Translations under genes and position numbers: made by a program | The notes under the pieces: generated by a model | Seen by the model: only the letters and a program-made list of their open reading frames with translations | What the model was told of the DNA's origin: nothing | Database searches by the model: none | Shown: positions 54,378 through 62,470 of the stretch, piece by piece | Position numbering within the stretch: position 1 is the first letter of the stretch | How the letters are laid out: each line of letters starts with the position of its first letter | Source of the DNA: Bauldia sp965232525 | GTDB lineage: Bacteria; Pseudomonadota; Alphaproteobacteria; Rhizobiales; Kaistiaceae | Reading direction: 5' to 3' | Assembly: GCF_965232525.1 (NCBI RefSeq) | Contig: NZ_OZ246980.1 | Coordinates: 2,108,001-2,172,000 of the forward strand | DNA: 64,000 nt

Positions 54378-55748
54378 TCAATACGCATAGTCGGTGTAGA
54401 TGCGGTCGATGTCGCCGGCCCACTGGGTCTCGTAGGCCGTGAGAAGCGAGTCGGCCGGGCTCTCGGCCCTGGCGACGATTTCTTCGAGCGATGCGAGGTA
54501 GATGGTTTCGTCATGGCCATCTTCATCCAAACTGGCCCTTCGTCGAAGCCCCTCGCGAGCCAGGGAGACAACGTCGCGGGCAATGTCGAGGACGGTTCGG
54601 TTGCGAAAGGTCGTCGCAAGAGCGGATTTGGGCACCGCTTCACGGAGCGCCTGACGCTCCTCGTCCGACCAGTCGCGAACCAGCGCCCAGGCATCCTCAA
54701 GTGCGGTGCGATCATAGAGGAGGCCGACCCAAAACGAAGGCAGGGCACAGATCCTCCGGCCTGAGCCGCCATCGGCACCCCGCATCTCGATGAACTGTTT
54801 GAGACGGACTTCCGGAAACATGGTGGTAAGGTGGTTGTTCCAGTCCGACATCGTCGCCGTTTCACCCGGCAGCGCTTTGAGCTTGCCATCGAGTAGGTCC
54901 CGAAACGACGAGCCGGCGACATCGTAATAAATGTCGCCCCGCTTGACGAAATACATCGGCACGTCGAGCGCCCAGTCGACGTAACGCTCGAAGCCGAAGC
55001 CATCCTCGAAGACGAACGGCAGCATGCCGGTGCGATGCGGATCAGTGTCGAGCCAAGTCTCCGAGCGCCAGGAGAGATAGCCGTTCGGTCGACCATCGGT
55101 AAACGGCGAGTTGGCAAACAAAGCGGTGACGATCGGCTGGAGCGCGAGACCGACGCGCATCTTCATGGCCATGTCGGCTTCGTCGGAGAAATCGAGATTC
55201 GCCTGAATGGTGCAGGTCCGATACATCATATCGAGGCCATGCCGGCCGACGGTCGGCATGTAGCGGCTCATGATGTCGTACCGGGACTTCGGCATGCGCG
55301 GGGTCTCTGCTAGCGTCCAGACGGGCGATGCGCCGAGGCCAAGAAAACCGATGCCAAGCGGTTCGGCACATTCGTTGACCTGAGCGAGATGGCCGTTCAC
55401 CTCTCGGCAGGTCTGGTGAATGGTATCGAGTGGAGCGCCGGACAATTCGAACTGTCCGCCCGGTTCGAGAGTAATCGCTCCCTGTCCGGTCGGATCGGTC
55501 AGTCCGATGATGTTGTCGTTGTCGGTGATCGGGTTCCAGCCCAGGAGGAACGCCATGCTTTCCAGCAACTGTCGGATACCGTGAGGGCCATCGTAAGGGA
55601 CCGGTGCATGATCTTTCAGGTAGAAACCAAACTTCTCGTGCTCGGTGCCCACCCGCCATTCGCTCGCCGGCTTGCAACCGCCACACAGCGCTTCAACGAG
55701 CTGGTCGCGCGAAACGATCGGCGTCGAATCGGTGACGTCGCGGGCCAT
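54378..55748 (-). CDS. gshA: glutamate-cysteine ligase (plant/alphaproteobacterial type)
   Basis: A 456-residue enzyme for the first step of glutathione synthesis. The GCS2 family is recognised by SEWRVGTEHEKFGF, ITLEPGGQFELSGAP, IGFLGLGASPVW and the MYRTCTIQANLDFSDEADMAMKMRVGLALQPIVTALFANSPF segment, and by the long C-terminal EMRGADGG region. ATG 55748 follows GGAAAG. It is 122 bp after rsmE on the minus strand, an arrangement common in Alphaproteobacteria. The second enzyme, gshB, is elsewhere. Confidence 0.95.
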   Translation of the reverse strand: MARDVTDSTPIVSRDQLVEALCGGCKPASEWRVGTEHEKFGFYLKDHAPVPYDGPHGIRQLLESMAFLLGWNPITDNDNIIGLTDPTGQGAITLEPGGQFELSGAPLDTIHQTCREVNGHLAQVNECAEPLGIGFLGLGASPVWTLAETPRMPKSRYDIMSRYMPTVGRHGLDMMYRTCTIQANLDFSDEADMAMKMRVGLALQPIVTALFANSPFTDGRPNGYLSWRSETWLDTDPHRTGMLPFVFEDGFGFERYVDWALDVPMYFVKRGDIYYDVAGSSFRDLLDGKLKALPGETATMSDWNNHLTTMFPEVRLKQFIEMRGADGGSGRRICALPSFWVGLLYDRTALEDAWALVRDWSDEERQALREAVPKSALATTFRNRTVLDIARDVVSLAREGLRRRASLDEDGHDETIYLASLEEIVARAESPADSLLTAYETQWAGDIDRIYTDYAY

Positions 55749-55870
55749 TCACGATCTTTCCATGAGAAACGAGGCGCCACTGTAGCGGCGCGGTTGGCGT
55801 CCGGCAATCGGGGCAATCGGCTTATCGTCGCAGCCCGCGCAGGACGTTTCGGGGGCCGTTGCGCGCCGCT

Positions 55871-56662
55871 TCATCTGGCCACGGTGGTCGCCGATGGTGA
55901 TTGGTCTTGGCGTTGAGACCAATCGCCGACCGTCGCCTGGACAAGAGCAAGTGCAGCAACCGCCGCCGTGTCGGCGCGCAGGATACGCGGCCCCAGGGGA
56001 AGCGGCGAAACGAAGGGGAGTCCGAGGAGCCGATCGCGCTCGGCGTTTGAGAATCCCCCTTCCGGGCCGACGAGGACGGCGAGTGGTCCGGGTGGCAGGC
56101 CGGTCAGCGCAGTCATGGCATCATCGCCGGGATGCCCCTCGTCACAGAAAACGATTCGCCGCTCCGGATCGGTCTGGCGCCAATAATCGAGCAAACCGTT
56201 GAGCGGCTGCGGATCGTTGATGGTCGGCACCGCCAACACGCCGCACTGTTCTGCCGCTTCGATGATGTTCGCCTCGGCGCGGTTTCGGTTCAGCTTGGTC
56301 ACCTGGGTGTGCTGGGTGATGACCGGGCGGAGGCGCCCGACCCCCATCTCGACGGCTTTGCCGACCACGTAGTCCAGGCGCGCCTGCTTGAGCGGCGCGA
56401 ACAGATAGTGGAGATCGGGCGCCGGAGGCTGCGCCCGCTGCTGCTCGCCGATTTCAAGCGCGAAGACCTTCCGACCCTGTTGGCGCAAGCCAGCCAGCCA
56501 TTCGCCGTCGCGGCCATTGAACACCAGGACCGGAGTGCCTTCGCTCATCCTCAAGACATTGGTCAGGTAGTTGGTCTGCTGGCGGTCGAGGGGAACGAGG
56601 GCGTCGGCTGCGAGATCGGTCTCGACGAACAGACGGGTGGTCCGGAATTCGTAGCGCGCCAT
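55871..56662 (-). CDS. rsmE: 16S rRNA m3U1498 methyltransferase RsmE
   Basis: A 263-residue SPOUT methyltransferase that methylates U1498 of 16S rRNA. The N-terminal PUA-like domain (DRQQTNYLTNVLRMSEGTPVLVFNG) and the knotted SAM domain with LVGPEGGFSNAERD and LGPRILRADTAAVAAL are present, and length matches the family. It is upstream of gshA on the minus strand. The DUF1127 gene upstream is separated by an intrinsic terminator, so rsmE has its own promoter. Confidence 0.95.
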   Translation of the reverse strand: MARYEFRTTRLFVETDLAADALVPLDRQQTNYLTNVLRMSEGTPVLVFNGRDGEWLAGLRQQGRKVFALEIGEQQRAQPPAPDLHYLFAPLKQARLDYVVGKAVEMGVGRLRPVITQHTQVTKLNRNRAEANIIEAAEQCGVLAVPTINDPQPLNGLLDYWRQTDPERRIVFCDEGHPGDDAMTALTGLPPGPLAVLVGPEGGFSNAERDRLLGLPFVSPLPLGPRILRADTAAVAALALVQATVGDWSQRQDQSPSATTVAR

Positions 56663-56713
56663 GACTCGCGCCGGATATCCTCGCGCAGCGGCTTAGGCAA
56701 GGCAGAAAGCCAC

Positions 56714-56740
56714 AAAAAAGGCCCGCCAAAATGGCGGGCC
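56714..56740 (-). terminator. rho-independent terminator after the DUF1127 gene
   Basis: On the minus strand GGCCCGCC-ATTTT-GGCGGGCC is followed by six T. It lies 35 bp after the DUF1127 stop (56775) and separates that gene from rsmE. Confidence 0.88.
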
Positions 56741-56774
56741 AGTGTCCAGAGCCCCAGGGGACATTGCGGCTCTG

Positions 56775-57110
56775 TCAGTTCGTGGGTCGGGCTTGATCGG
56801 GCGAATCGCCTGATAAGCGACGTTGGCGCTCTCGCGATTGTGCGGTGCGCGCGGCGCGGCGTTCCTGCGCCAACGACGCCAGGTGAGTCGACGGATCGTC
56901 GGTGATCCGCGACGCCAGGGCCGAGCGGACGTCGTGTGGCGTTACGCCCATGTCGCCGAGCATGTGCGGATCGAGACTGAGGAGGTTCGCGACCGCGCGA
57001 CGATTCCGATAAGCTCGAAGCACCGCGATCGCACGGGCGCCCGGCAGAAGAATGGCGCGCAGCAGCTTTTCACCGGCAGAGGCCGGCCTGTGAAGATCGA
57101 CGGTCGTCAT
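56775..57110 (-). CDS. DUF1127 domain protein
   Basis: A 111-residue small basic protein. The DUF1127 (YjiS-like) core is AYRNRRAVANLLSLDPHMLGDMGVTPHDVRSAL, matching the family's pattern of RR-x-L-x-x-L-D-x-x-x-L-x-D-x-G-V/I. Its flanks are basic and probably disordered. In Alphaproteobacteria such proteins have been tied to RNA metabolism and phosphate or carbon homeostasis. ATG 57110 has AGGAG. It is divergent from a LysR gene, a pairing often seen with DUF1127. Confidence 0.9.
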   Translation of the reverse strand: MTTVDLHRPASAGEKLLRAILLPGARAIAVLRAYRNRRAVANLLSLDPHMLGDMGVTPHDVRSALASRITDDPSTHLASLAQERRAARTAQSRERQRRLSGDSPDQARPTN

Positions 57111-57216
57111 GACGACGCTCCTGAAGTAGGTGGGTCAGCGCGTGTTCCGGGGCACTATCGGCCTCAGATCGCGCTTGAGACACCCGAAATATGCATCGTA
57201 CCGATTGATCATTCCA

Positions 57217-57254
57217 ACGAATGTTTCTTATATTCGTCATCAGAGATCCTGATG
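57217..57254. promoter_or_regulatory. two dyads in the DUF1127-lysR divergent region
   Basis: ACGAAT-GTTTCTTAT-ATTCGT (57217-57237) and CATCAG-AGATC-CTGATG (57238-57254) abut each other in the 163-bp gap. The first has the T-N11-A style geometry of LysR sites. Both sit just before the lysR Shine-Dalgarno and start, so autoregulation and control of the DUF1127 gene are plausible. Confidence 0.55.
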
Positions 57255-57273
57255 TTTCGAAGGGAGCAACGAG

Positions 57274-58152
57274 ATGGCTACCAGCCTTGACCTGGATCAG
57301 CTCCGGACCTTTGTGGCGATCGCGGAAACCGGCAGTTTCACCAAGGCCGCCGATGCCGTGTTCAAGACCCAATCGGCGGTATCGATGCAGATGCGGCGTC
57401 TGGAGGAGCGTATCGGCAAGCCGGTGTTTGTGCGCCAAGGCCGTGCCTCGCGCCTAACAGACGATGGGGAGCGGTTGCTGGGCTACGCACGGCGCATCAT
57501 ACGGCTGTCCGACGAGACGATTGCCGCTTTCGATGAGACCGAGTTGTCGGGGAGCGTCCGGCTTGGAACGCCGGATGATTATGCGGAACGGTTCCTGCCG
57601 GAGGTGCTCGCCCGGTTCTCGCGGTCCAATCCAAAGGTCGAGGTATCGGTGGTTTGCGAGCAGTCGCTCGATCTGATCAGGCTCACCCAAGGCGGCGACC
57701 TGGACCTTGCCATTGTGACCAATTGCGGCGAGGGAGCGGTTGAAGTGGTGCGGCGCGAACCCTTGCTTTGGGTTTCATCCAACCATCATGCCCCGGAGGA
57801 CGAGGAGGTATTGCCACTGGCGCTCTTCAAGCCGCCATGCCTTTGGCGCGCCGCGGCCATGGATTCGCTGACGGAAAGCGGCCGCAAGTTTCGTGTGCTC
57901 TACCAAAGCAGCAACTCCACCGCGGTCGGCGCAGCGGTGTCCGCCGGCTTGGCGGTCACGGCGTTGGCCGAGTCGGCCCTGCGACCGGGAATGCGTGTTC
58001 TCGGCGAGGCGGATGGAATGCCGGCGCTACCGATGTGCGAAATCGGTCTGATTCGCTCCTGGAACCGGCCAAGTTCGGCGATCATCGATGCACTGGCGGA
58101 CCATGTTGTTTCCTCGCTCGATAACATTTCCCTTCCGGCCGCTGCTGCATAG
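57274..58152 (+). CDS. LysR-family transcriptional regulator (LrhA-like)
   Basis: A 292-residue regulator. The N-terminal winged helix is LDLDQLRTFVAIAETGSFTKAADAVFKTQSAVSMQMRRLEERIGKPVF, followed by the substrate-binding-like effector domain. The motif of the first helices and the divergent DUF1127 gene match the LrhA group. It has Cys residues but not the closely spaced pair of OxyR, so I do not call it OxyR despite a peroxiredoxin downstream. ATG 57274 lies near the dyads. Confidence 0.92.
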   Translation: MATSLDLDQLRTFVAIAETGSFTKAADAVFKTQSAVSMQMRRLEERIGKPVFVRQGRASRLTDDGERLLGYARRIIRLSDETIAAFDETELSGSVRLGTPDDYAERFLPEVLARFSRSNPKVEVSVVCEQSLDLIRLTQGGDLDLAIVTNCGEGAVEVVRREPLLWVSSNHHAPEDEEVLPLALFKPPCLWRAAAMDSLTESGRKFRVLYQSSNSTAVGAAVSAGLAVTALAESALRPGMRVLGEADGMPALPMCEIGLIRSWNRPSSAIIDALADHVVSSLDNISLPAAAA

Positions 58153-58294
58153 CTTCCGGAAGCCGTTTTGCGTCCCATGGGGTACGGCGAACCAGATGTT
58201 CTATGTCGGGCGCGATCACCGGCATTTGCTGCCTTGATCGAAGCTTGGCACAGGCATAAATCCGGTCCACTACCGTTCACGAGGGAGACGACAG

Positions 58295-58960
58295 ATGGCA
58301 TTGCGTATTGGCGATACGGCCCCCGATTTCGAAGCTGAAACCACCGAAGGCCCGATCCGATTTCACGACTGGCTCGGCGATTCCTGGGGGATCCTGTTTT
58401 CGCACCCCAAGGACTACACCCCGGTCTGCACCACGGAGCTCGGCGTCGTTGCCAAGCTCAAGCCGGATTTCGATAAACGGAACGTCAAGGTCATCGGCCT
58501 CAGCGTCGATCCGGTCGGCAATCACGAGGGGTGGGCCAAGGACATCGAGGAAACCCAGGGGATGGCCCCGAACTTCCCGATGATCGGCGATCCGGAGCTT
58601 GAGGTTTCCAAGCTCTACGAGATGCTGCCGGCCGAAGCCGGCGATTCCTCCGAGGGTCGGACACCGGCGGACAATCAGACGGTGCGCACGGTCTACATCG
58701 TCGGGCCGGATAAGAAGATCAAACTGATGCTCGCCTATCCGATGACCACCGGTCGGAACTTCGACGAAATCATGCGGATCGTCGATTCACTCCAGCTCAC
58801 CGCCAACCACAAGGTCGCGACGCCGGCCAACTGGAAGGAAGGTGACGACGTGATCATCGCTGGGTCGGTCACCAACGAAGCGGCGGAAAAGATCTGGCCG
58901 GATGGTTGGAAATCACCGAAGCCCTACATCCGAATCGTGCCACAGCCGCGTGGAGAATAG
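58295..58960 (+). CDS. 1-Cys peroxiredoxin (Prx6 type)
   Basis: A 221-residue peroxidase of the Prx6 subfamily. The peroxidatic Cys45 is in SHPKDYTPVCTTELG, followed by the Prx6-like FDKRNVKVIGLSVDPVGNHEGWAKDIEE and the C-terminal arm (residues about 165-221) ending in KPYIRIVPQP. There is no resolving Cys in the family's 2-Cys position, consistent with a 1-Cys type. It removes peroxides using glutathione or another thiol. An intrinsic terminator follows. Confidence 0.95.
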   Translation: MALRIGDTAPDFEAETTEGPIRFHDWLGDSWGILFSHPKDYTPVCTTELGVVAKLKPDFDKRNVKVIGLSVDPVGNHEGWAKDIEETQGMAPNFPMIGDPELEVSKLYEMLPAEAGDSSEGRTPADNQTVRTVYIVGPDKKIKLMLAYPMTTGRNFDEIMRIVDSLQLTANHKVATPANWKEGDDVIIAGSVTNEAAEKIWPDGWKSPKPYIRIVPQPRGE

Positions 58961-58982
58961 TCACGTTTCAACGAAGATGGGT

Positions 58983-59011
58983 GGGGCGCGCCCTTCGGGG
59001 CGCCCCTTTTT
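58983..59011 (+). terminator. rho-independent terminator after the peroxiredoxin gene
   Basis: A GC-rich hairpin (GGGGCGC pairs with GCGCCCC, with an inner CCC/GGG pair and one bulged G) precedes five T. It lies 22 bp after the peroxiredoxin stop, and the next gene is convergent. Confidence 0.88.
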
Positions 59012-59023
59012 CTGTGATGGCGC

Positions 59024-59809
59024 CTACGACAGGAAATGATGCTGGCGCCCTTCCAGCGCGAGAACGGTCATCGGCCCGCCGAAGACGGCGCCTGAATCGA
59101 TGTTGATACGGTTTGGCTTGATCTCGGGCTGGGGGGCCGGCGTATGGCCGTGGATGACGATGACGCCGTGATCGCGACGGTCCGACAGGAATGGTTCGCG
59201 GATCCAGATGATGTCGTCCTCGATCTGCTCGGCGAGTGGCACGCCTGGTCGGATGCCGGCGTGGCAAAAGAAATAGTCGCCGACCTGCGCGGTGAGCGCG
59301 CATGCCTCGAGAAAACGGCGATGCTCCGGCGGGAATACAGCGGCCAATCGCGCCGAGAGCGATGACAGGCCACGGCCGGTGAAGTCCGGCCGCGCCGCGT
59401 CGATGCCATAGCTCGCCAGTGTCTCGACGCCGCCGTAGGTGAGCCAGGACGGCCCGACATGCTGCGGATCGGACAGGAACTCCAGCAGCCACGTGTCGTG
59501 ATTGCCGCGAAGACAGGTGAATCGCGAGTCGCTCGCCTGCAATGCGCTGAGCCGGGCCAGAACGCCGGCCGAATCGGGACCGCGGTCGACATAGTCGCCA
59601 AGGTGAAAGATGCGGTGATCCGCCACCGGCCGCCCTGCCAGATCGCGCGCGATGCGTTCATGTGCCTCGGCTAGCATGGCATCGCATCCATGGATGTCGC
59701 CGATCGCGTAGATGCGCAAACCGTCGGGAATCGCTGATTCGCCAAGAAACACGAGCGTGCCACTCCAGGTAATCCGTCGACGGCAGTTAGGCCGCTTTGG
59801 CACTTTCAT
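59024..59809 (-). CDS. metallophosphatase (Ser/Thr phosphatase or ApaH-like)
   Basis: A 261-residue binuclear metal phosphatase. The motifs are all present in order: GDIHGC, GDYVDRG, GNHD, H in FFCHAG and HGHT. The order and short form match the group annotated as Ser/Thr phosphatase 1 or symmetrical Ap4A hydrolase; which one cannot be told. About 30 residues (KVPKRPNCRRR...) precede the first motif, and ATG 59809 is the best start. It is transcribed toward the peroxiredoxin terminator. Confidence 0.9.
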   Translation of the reverse strand: MKVPKRPNCRRRITWSGTLVFLGESAIPDGLRIYAIGDIHGCDAMLAEAHERIARDLAGRPVADHRIFHLGDYVDRGPDSAGVLARLSALQASDSRFTCLRGNHDTWLLEFLSDPQHVGPSWLTYGGVETLASYGIDAARPDFTGRGLSSLSARLAAVFPPEHRRFLEACALTAQVGDYFFCHAGIRPGVPLAEQIEDDIIWIREPFLSDRRDHGVIVIHGHTPAPQPEIKPNRINIDSGAVFGGPMTVLALEGRQHHFLS

Positions 59810-59879
59810 CAAGCCAGTCGTCAATCGATGCGGCGGCGGTTAGGATCGGTGTAGGACGCTATCAACGGAGGGAGGCGGT

Positions 59880-60677
59880 ATGCCCACGCTACGTACACTC
59901 GCGATTGCCCTGGCTTTCGGAGCCGCTGGTCTGGTTCAAGCTGGTGCCGCCGAGTTGCCGGACCTTGGCGGGCGATCGGTTCAGGCGGTGACGGAGAACG
60001 CCTATACCCCGCTCAACTTTGCCGACCCGGAGACCGGCGAAGGAATCGGCTGGGAATATGACGCCTTCAACGAGATTGCCAAGCGCCTCAACCTGTCGGT
60101 GGAGTGGAACCTGTCGAGTTGGGACACCATGATCCAAGCGGTCCGCGAAGGGCAGTTCGACATCGGTATGGACGGCATCACCATCACCGACGAGCGCAAA
60201 ACCCAGGTGGATTTCTCCGAGCCCTACATGGTCTCCGAGCAATTCATGCTGGTTCGGGCTGATGAGGACCGGTTCGCCGATGCCGAGACGTTCGCGACGG
60301 ACGACAGCCTTCTTGTCGGCGCCCAGGCGGGGACGACCAACTTCTACACCGCCGTCTATGACGTTCTCGACGGCAAGGAGGATAATCCGCGCATCAAGCT
60401 GTTCGAAACATTCGGTGCTTCGGTTCAGGCGTTGAACTCGGGCGACGTGGACCTGGTGTTGATGGATGCGACGTCGGCGGCGGGCTACATCGGCGCCTCG
60501 CCGGATTCGTTCAAGGTGGTCGGCGGCCCATTGGGCAGCGAGGAGTTTGGTTTCATCTTCACGCCCGGCTCCGACCTGGTGGAGCCGATCAATGCCGCGA
60601 TCCAGTCAATGAAAGACGACGGCACGATCGATGCCCTGAACCAGAAATGGTTCTTCGAGTACCAGGCCGGTCAGTGA
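59880..60677 (+). CDS. polar amino acid ABC transporter substrate-binding protein
   Basis: A 265-residue periplasmic binding protein with a signal peptide (residues 1-23, cleavage near AGA-A). The family 3 signature is NEIAKRLNLSVEWNLSSWDTMIQAVREGQFDIGMDGITITDERKTQVDFSEPYM, ending with MKDDGTIDALNQKWF. The ligand is a polar amino acid or related molecule; the exact one is unknown. The permease begins 13 bp after the stop. Confidence 0.93.
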   Translation: MPTLRTLAIALAFGAAGLVQAGAAELPDLGGRSVQAVTENAYTPLNFADPETGEGIGWEYDAFNEIAKRLNLSVEWNLSSWDTMIQAVREGQFDIGMDGITITDERKTQVDFSEPYMVSEQFMLVRADEDRFADAETFATDDSLLVGAQAGTTNFYTAVYDVLDGKEDNPRIKLFETFGASVQALNSGDVDLVLMDATSAAGYIGASPDSFKVVGGPLGSEEFGFIFTPGSDLVEPINAAIQSMKDDGTIDALNQKWFFEYQAGQ

Positions 60678-60690
60678 TCGAGCGGGCGCG

Positions 60691-61536
60691 CTGACCGATC
60701 AGGCCGACAGCAACGGAACAGTCTCGCGGCGCCGCTTCCGCGTTGCCGATCGTTTTCCCTACTGGCTCCTGGCGATCGTTCTGCTCGGCGTTCTGTTCGC
60801 CTGGCTGATCGCCGCGGATGGCAATTACCGGATCATCTTCAACGCGTTGCGCCAGGGCGTCTGGGTCACGCTGTGGGTCTCGTTCGTCGCTTTCGCGCTT
60901 GCGACCATGCTGGGCCTGGTCGTCGCGCTTGGGCGGTTGTCGAAGCGACGCATCCTGCGCGAGGTCGCGACGTTCTACATCGAGATCGTCCGCGGCATCC
61001 CGGTTCTGGTGCTGCTGTTCTACATCGCCTTTGTCGGTGCACCGCAGATCGTCGTCCTGTGGAATTCGCTGTTCGCCGGCCTGATCGAAACCGGCTGGTG
61101 GCCGGCGATGAGCGTGCGCGACTTCGATATGACCTGGCGGGCGATCGTCGCACTGATGATCAGCTACTCCGCCTTCATCGCCGAGATCTTCCGCGCTGGG
61201 ATCGAAGCCGTGCCGCGCGGCCAGATCGAGGCGGCCGAGTCGCTGGGGCTCAAACGGCGGCAGGTGATGCGGTTGGTCGTGTTGCCGCAGGCAGTGCGAA
61301 CAGTGCTTCCGCCGCTCGGCAACGACTTTGTCGCGATGATCAAGGACTCGGCACTGGTTTCGGCGCTGGGTGTGCAGGACATCACCCAGCTCGGCAAGGT
61401 CTACGCCGCTTCGACCTTCCGGTTTTTTGAGACCTACAACGTGGTCGCCTATCTCTATCTGGTCATGACCATCAGCCTGTCGCTGCTGGTGCGCGGGCTG
61501 GAGGCGCGAATGAGGCGAAGCCAGGCGAAGAAATAG
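60691..61536 (+). CDS. polar amino acid ABC transporter permease
   Basis: A 281-residue HisM/GlnP-type permease. The N-terminal helix WLLAIVLLGVLFAWLIAADG and the EAA motif EAAESLGLKRRQVMRLVVLPQAVRTVLPPLGNDFVAMIKDSAL are clear. The first convincing start in frame is a CTG at 60691, which gives M-TDQADSNG like other members; the next usable codon, TTG 60847, would delete the first helix. Non-standard initiation, or loss of an ATG, is therefore implied. No ATPase gene follows; it must be supplied from elsewhere. Confidence 0.87.
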   Translation: MTDQADSNGTVSRRRFRVADRFPYWLLAIVLLGVLFAWLIAADGNYRIIFNALRQGVWVTLWVSFVAFALATMLGLVVALGRLSKRRILREVATFYIEIVRGIPVLVLLFYIAFVGAPQIVVLWNSLFAGLIETGWWPAMSVRDFDMTWRAIVALMISYSAFIAEIFRAGIEAVPRGQIEAAESLGLKRRQVMRLVVLPQAVRTVLPPLGNDFVAMIKDSALVSALGVQDITQLGKVYAASTFRFFETYNVVAYLYLVMTISLSLLVRGLEARMRRSQAKK

Positions 61537-61612
61537 GCGTTGCGGGTTCACGGGTTACCGCTTGGGTGTGCTTGCCGGGCGGATCAGATTCGGCAGGCAG
61601 TTGACCGCGACA

Positions 61613-61657
61613 TGCGCGCTTCGAGGCCGCCTTCGGCGGCACCTCAGCATGAGGGGA
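61613..61657. repeat. REP-like hairpin element
   Basis: The stretch between TGCGCGCTTCGAGG and CACCTCAGCATGAGGGG encloses a CCGCC-TTC-GGCGG hairpin. From memory it resembles intergenic repeats of Rhizobiales that begin with TTCGAGG and end in TCAG-ATGAGG. Only one copy is in this window. It lies in the 265-bp gap between the permease and lutC. Confidence 0.5.
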
Positions 61658-61801
61658 GCAAGCTCTCAGCTGAGGGCGACGTCCGTTGAATCTCCACTAA
61701 GACGTGGCGTAGGTGGAACCCGGTGGCGGAAGGGGTGGAAACAGATCGGGTTGGGCCAAGCTTTCGTCGGGTGACGTTTGAGGGAGGTGAGACTCGCTCG
61801 T

Positions 61802-62470
61802 CTACCCCACCACCACGACATGCAGGCGCCGCGGGCCGTGGGCGCCGAGTAGCAACTTCTGCTCGATGTCACCGGAGCGAGACGGGCCGGTGATGAAGTT
61901 GACCGTTCGCGGCAATTCGCGCTCGCCGCAGCGCTCCCGCATCATGTCCCATATGGTCTCATAGTCGCCCGCAATGTCTTCGGCCCGTACGACGATCACG
62001 TGGGTTTCGGGCAGGAAATTGAGCGTTGTCGGGTTGTCGGTGCCCGACGTCAGCACCAGCGTGCCGGTTTCGGCGACGCCGGCGATGGCGTGGCTGATAC
62101 CGACCGGATCGCTGCCGCCGCTGGGGCCATGGCTGATGTCGATCGGCGTCACCGACCAGGGGAGGTCGTTGAGCAGCGGATCGTCGCCCATTCGTAGCGA
62201 GGCCGGCAGATTATGGTCGCGGAGAAACTCGGTGACGACCCGCGGAATATCGACCCGATCGGTGACCCGGGTAACCGTCGCCGACACCTTCTCGGCCATG
62301 GTGGCGAACAACTCGATCCGCGCCTCGCCGGTGACCTGACCGCGCTCCGGGACGATCCCGCGCGGCGCGTTCTCCAGCCTGGCGACGACGACGGCGCGTC
62401 GACCCACGTCGCCACCGTCGACCGACAGCGCGCGGCGGATCTTGCCAAGGACGACGTCCCGGTCGCTCAT
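61802..62470 (-). CDS. lutC: lactate utilization protein LutC (LUD domain)
   Basis: A 222-residue LUD-domain protein of the LutABC L-lactate oxidation system. SDRDVVLGKIRRAL and GISHAIAGVAETGTLVLTSG, then PRTVNFITGPSRSGDIEQKLLLGAHGPRRLHVVVV are typical. Its ATG overlaps the lutB stop (ATGA, 62467-62470), so the two genes are coupled. The longer frame to 62785 lies in lutB and is not family-like. Confidence 0.94.
   Translation of the reverse strand: MSDRDVVLGKIRRALSVDGGDVGRRAVVVARLENAPRGIVPERGQVTGEARIELFATMAEKVSATVTRVTDRVDIPRVVTEFLRDHNLPASLRMGDDPLLNDLPWSVTPIDISHGPSGGSDPVGISHAIAGVAETGTLVLTSGTDNPTTLNFLPETHVIVVRAEDIAGDYETIWDMMRERCGERELPRTVNFITGPSRSGDIEQKLLLGAHGPRRLHVVVVG

Noticed and set aside
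57274..58152. LysR protein as OxyR because a peroxiredoxin follows
   Set aside because: The redox Cys pair of OxyR is not present, and the DUF1127 neighbour fits the LrhA group better.
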